Positions 62,004-64,000 of a stretch of 64,000 nt of DNA are shown piece by piece. The notes under the pieces were generated by a model. The model was not told where the DNA came from. It made no database searches and saw nothing but the letters and a program-made list of their open reading frames with translations. The position numbers were made by a program, and so were the translations under genes. Origin of the DNA: CAZCGA01 sp964498075 (GTDB lineage Bacteria > Desulfobacterota > Binatia > HRBIN30); the NCBI GenBank assembly GCA_964498075.1, contig CAZCGA010000012.1:1-64000 (forward strand). Reading direction: 5' to 3'. How positions within the stretch are numbered: the stretch's first letter is position 1; each line of letters starts with the position of its first letter.

Positions 62004-63230
62004 ATGCTCGCCCGTCGCCTGAGCGCCCTGGCCGTCGTGCTGCTCATCACCGTTGCAGGGGCGGCGGCGAAGGCACAAACGGCAACCGCCGCGCCACCGC
62101 TGCGCGTCGGCACCAGCGGCGATTACCGGCCATTCAGCTTCCGTGACGCCGGCGGTGCATTCACCGGCTTCGACATTGCCGTGGCGGAGCGCCTCGCCGC
62201 CGATCTCGGTCACGGTCTGGAGCTGGTGTCCTTTCGCTGGCCCGAGCTGATGGCAGGGTTGGAGGCCGGCAGGTTCGACGTGGCGATGAGCGGCGTGACC
62301 GTGCGCGCCGATCGTGCCGTGCGGGCCCGCTTCAGCCGACCTTACGCCATTACCGGAGCCGTCGCCGTCGTCCGCGCCAGTGACCGGAGCAAGCTCCGCC
62401 GCCTCGCGGACCTCGACCGCGCCGACATGCACCTCGCAGTGAACGCCGGTGGACACCTCGAACAGGTGGCGCGCCACCAGTTCACGCACGCGCAGCTCGT
62501 GACGGTGGCCGACAACGCCGTCCTTCCCGATCTGCTCCGGCGTCGCGCAGCTGACGCGGTGATCAGCGAGGGGCTCGAAGCACGGACGTGGCCGGCGCAG
62601 GAGTTCGTGCTCATCGGGCCGTTTACGCACGACCGCAAAGCTTACGTGGCGTCGCGCACCACGGCCGATCTCGTGCCGCGGATCGACGCCTGGCTGGCGG
62701 CACGCGAAGCCGATGGATGGCTCAATCAGCAGCGCCGCCGGTGGCTTGGTGAGCGAGCCATCATCGCGCCGGAGCGGATCAGTCTCGAGGCGTTGGTCGC
62801 GGCGATAGGCTTGCGGTTGCAGCTCATGCCGCTGGTCGGCGCCGTCAAACGGCGTGAGCATCTACCGATTGAAGACCCGGCGCAGGAGGCGCGCGTCCTC
62901 GATCGCGTACGGACGGCGGCGGCGGCGGCGGGTCTGGACCGCGACGATGTCGCATCGGTGTTCACGCTGCAGATAGCGGTGGCCAAGAGCATCGAGCAAA
63001 ACGCGGCGGCGGAGCCGGTGCCGGCCGACGTCTCGTTGGCCGATCTGCGCGCCGCGCTTGCCAGCGTCAGTGATCAAGTCATCGCCGAGCTCGCGCGCTG
63101 TCAGCCGTGGCTACGCAATCCACACACGCGCGGAGCTCTCGATCGCACCGCGCGCAACGGCCTAGCCTCCGTGGGACTCACGGCGCGGCAGATCACACAG
63201 CTGGTCCAAGTCCTCGGGCGTGTCCGTTAG
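62004..63230 (+). CDS. exported cyclohexadienyl dehydratase-chorismate mutase fusion
   Basis: A 408-aa protein with a signal peptide (LLITVAGAAAKAQ). Residues about 30-255 are a type 3 periplasmic binding-protein fold as in PheC (VGTSGDYRPFSF; DVAMSGVTVRADRAV), and residues about 265-405 resemble the secreted AroQ-gamma chorismate mutase (LRLQLMPLVGAVK, PIEDPAQEARVLDRV, FTLQIAVAKSIEQ). Together they would make prephenate from chorismate and then dehydrate it to phenylpyruvate in the periplasm. Start at ATG giving MLARRLSA. Confidence 0.82.
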   Translation: MLARRLSALAVVLLITVAGAAAKAQTATAAPPLRVGTSGDYRPFSFRDAGGAFTGFDIAVAERLAADLGHGLELVSFRWPELMAGLEAGRFDVAMSGVTVRADRAVRARFSRPYAITGAVAVVRASDRSKLRRLADLDRADMHLAVNAGGHLEQVARHQFTHAQLVTVADNAVLPDLLRRRAADAVISEGLEARTWPAQEFVLIGPFTHDRKAYVASRTTADLVPRIDAWLAAREADGWLNQQRRRWLGERAIIAPERISLEALVAAIGLRLQLMPLVGAVKRREHLPIEDPAQEARVLDRVRTAAAAAGLDRDDVASVFTLQIAVAKSIEQNAAAEPVPADVSLADLRAALASVSDQVIAELARCQPWLRNPHTRGALDRTARNGLASVGLTARQITQLVQVLGRVR

Positions 63231-64000
63231 TCCTGGGCGAACTTCGGGGCGCGCTTTTGCGCGAACGCAGCGGGGCCCTCGAAGGTGTCGTGGCTGCCGA
63301 TGACCGTCTGGCCGACCTCGCACTCGATGCGCAGAGCTTCCTCCAACGGCTGCCCGAAGCCGCGCAGCGCGGACTCCTTGTCGGTGCGGATGGCACCCTG
63401 TGGGTAAGCGCAAATCTGTTGCGCCAGCTCGATGGCGCGGGGCAACGCCCGGCCGCGCGGCACGACCTCGTTGGCGAGGCCGATCCGGTAGGCTTCGCGG
63501 GCGTCGATGCGCTTGCCGAGCACGATCAACTCCATCGCCCATCCCATGCCGATGATGCGCGGCAGACGCTGCGTGCCGCCGTCCACCAACGGCACGTTCC
63601 ATCGGCGGCACGCCACCCAGAACTCGGCATTGTCGCTGGCGATGCGCAGGTCGCCCAGGCAGGACAGCTCGAGGCCGCCCGCGAAGGCGTAGCCGTTCAC
63701 GGCACAGAGAATGGGTTTGAAGATGTCCGTCTGCCGCGAGTAACCCATGTACCCGGGCCCGCTGGTGATGAACCGCCGGTGCGCATGCCGTGACGAGCCG
63801 GGGCCGGGCCCGAGTGACGGCAGGTTCTTCAAATCGGCGCCGGCGCAGAAGGCCGTGTCACCCGCGCCGGTGAGGATGGCGACGTACAATTCGTCGTCGT
63901 CCCGAAACGTCGTCCATGCGGCTTCCAGCAAGGCGGCGGTTTCCCCGTCGACGCAGTTCATTTGGTCGGCGCGATTGATGGTGATGATCCAGATGTGGTC
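63227..64000 (-). CDS. enoyl-CoA hydratase/isomerase family protein, partial
   Basis: The frame runs off the window edge; upstream residues (ending INRADQ) precede MNCVDGET. The crotonase fold is clear: oxyanion pocket CAGADLKNLP and GGLELSCLGDLRIASD. The usual catalytic Glu at the second position of the VDGGTQRLPR block is replaced by Gly-Gly-Thr, so hydratase activity is uncertain. The last bases overlap the end of the dehydratase-mutase gene by 4 bp, tail to tail. Confidence 0.85.
   Translation of the reverse strand, partial: DHIWIITINRADQMNCVDGETAALLEAAWTTFRDDDELYVAILTGAGDTAFCAGADLKNLPSLGPGPGSSRHAHRRFITSGPGYMGYSRQTDIFKPILCAVNGYAFAGGLELSCLGDLRIASDNAEFWVACRRWNVPLVDGGTQRLPRIIGMGWAMELIVLGKRIDAREAYRIGLANEVVPRGRALPRAIELAQQICAYPQGAIRTDKESALRGFGQPLEEALRIECEVGQTVIGSHDTFEGPAAFAQKRAPKFAQD

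Noticed and set aside
1..64000. tRNA, rRNA or CRISPR loci
   Set aside because: Nothing with the right conserved arms or repeat-spacer pattern was recognised; a covariance-model search would be decisive.

Overview
The window is one contiguous, GC-rich bacterial chromosome segment with short gaps, many 4-bp ATGA/GTGA overlaps and few mobile remnants. A diderm is inferred from meso-DAP-type MurE, periplasmic nitrous oxide reductase, lipoproteins and periplasmic adaptor proteins. Secreted proteins with Thr-Pro linkers and Cys-flanked duplicated calcium loops, a wax-ester-synthase-like enzyme, thiolase/DUF35 and enoyl-CoA hydratase genes, and a POR-type ketoacid oxidoreductase recall uncultivated deltaproteobacterial or Binatota-like soil and groundwater lineages. 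That placement is an inference from gene content; there is no rRNA or tRNA gene to test it.

Layout. 1-2 kb: end of an alpha/beta hydrolase and a WS/DGAT acyltransferase. 2-6.6 kb: a soluble PAS histidine kinase divergent from a three-gene 2-oxoacid:ferredoxin oxidoreductase operon (gamma-delta fused, alpha, beta). 6.6-10.3 kb: a 1257-aa secreted modular protein with a 540-bp internal duplication. 10.5-18.2 kb: a clade II type nos operon on the minus strand (nosZ, a nosD with an extra membrane domain, nosF, nosY, nosL, a tetraheme cytochrome c), with nearly every junction overlapping. 18.6-21.9 kb: phosphoribosyltransferase, a HAD-ATPase-DUF5752 fusion and a lipoprotein-type isoaspartyl methyltransferase. 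22.2-25.9 kb: a 5'-truncated ATPase/TPR regulator whose 3' end is duplicated on the far side of a VapBC toxin-antitoxin pair. 26-34.6 kb: a secreted multi-domain operon (M23-like, lectin-like, laminin-G-like, beta-helix, PA14, VWA, cohesin-like and dockerin-like modules), with one frameshift in the giant first gene.

34.8-41.9 kb: a DUF5678/retropepsin-like pair, a MacB/Lol-type ABC exporter with two permeases and an adaptor, and a serine hydrolase. 41.9-43.3 kb: a small decayed island with a frameshifted RAYT transposase, five REP-like palindromes (three of them inside its reading frame or tail) and a scar of a type I restriction system. 43.4-50.8 kb: an HPF-cold-shock fusion, a TVP38 membrane protein with an overlapping flavin disulfide reductase, an amino-acid permease, Uma2 nuclease, thiolase with DUF35 partner, and dodecin. 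50.8-54.7 kb: GNAT enzyme, a bufferin-type RiPP cluster (bufA/bufB/bufC) with a perfect hairpin in front of bufA, and small exported proteins. 54.8-64 kb: GalT-like enzyme, hydrolase, GPH transporter, DUF4124 protein, MurE, an exported cyclohexadienyl dehydratase-chorismate mutase fusion, and the start-truncated end of an enoyl-CoA hydratase.

How it fits together: the nos operon gives a terminal N2O-reducing branch, with the tetraheme cytochrome as a plausible electron donor and NosL/NosD/NosF/NosY as the copper-site maturation set. The bufferin cluster is a second copper-linked function. The secreted modular proteins carry both cohesin-like and dockerin-like modules, so they could assemble with each other on the cell surface. 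No CRISPR array, prophage, rRNA or tRNA was recognised.
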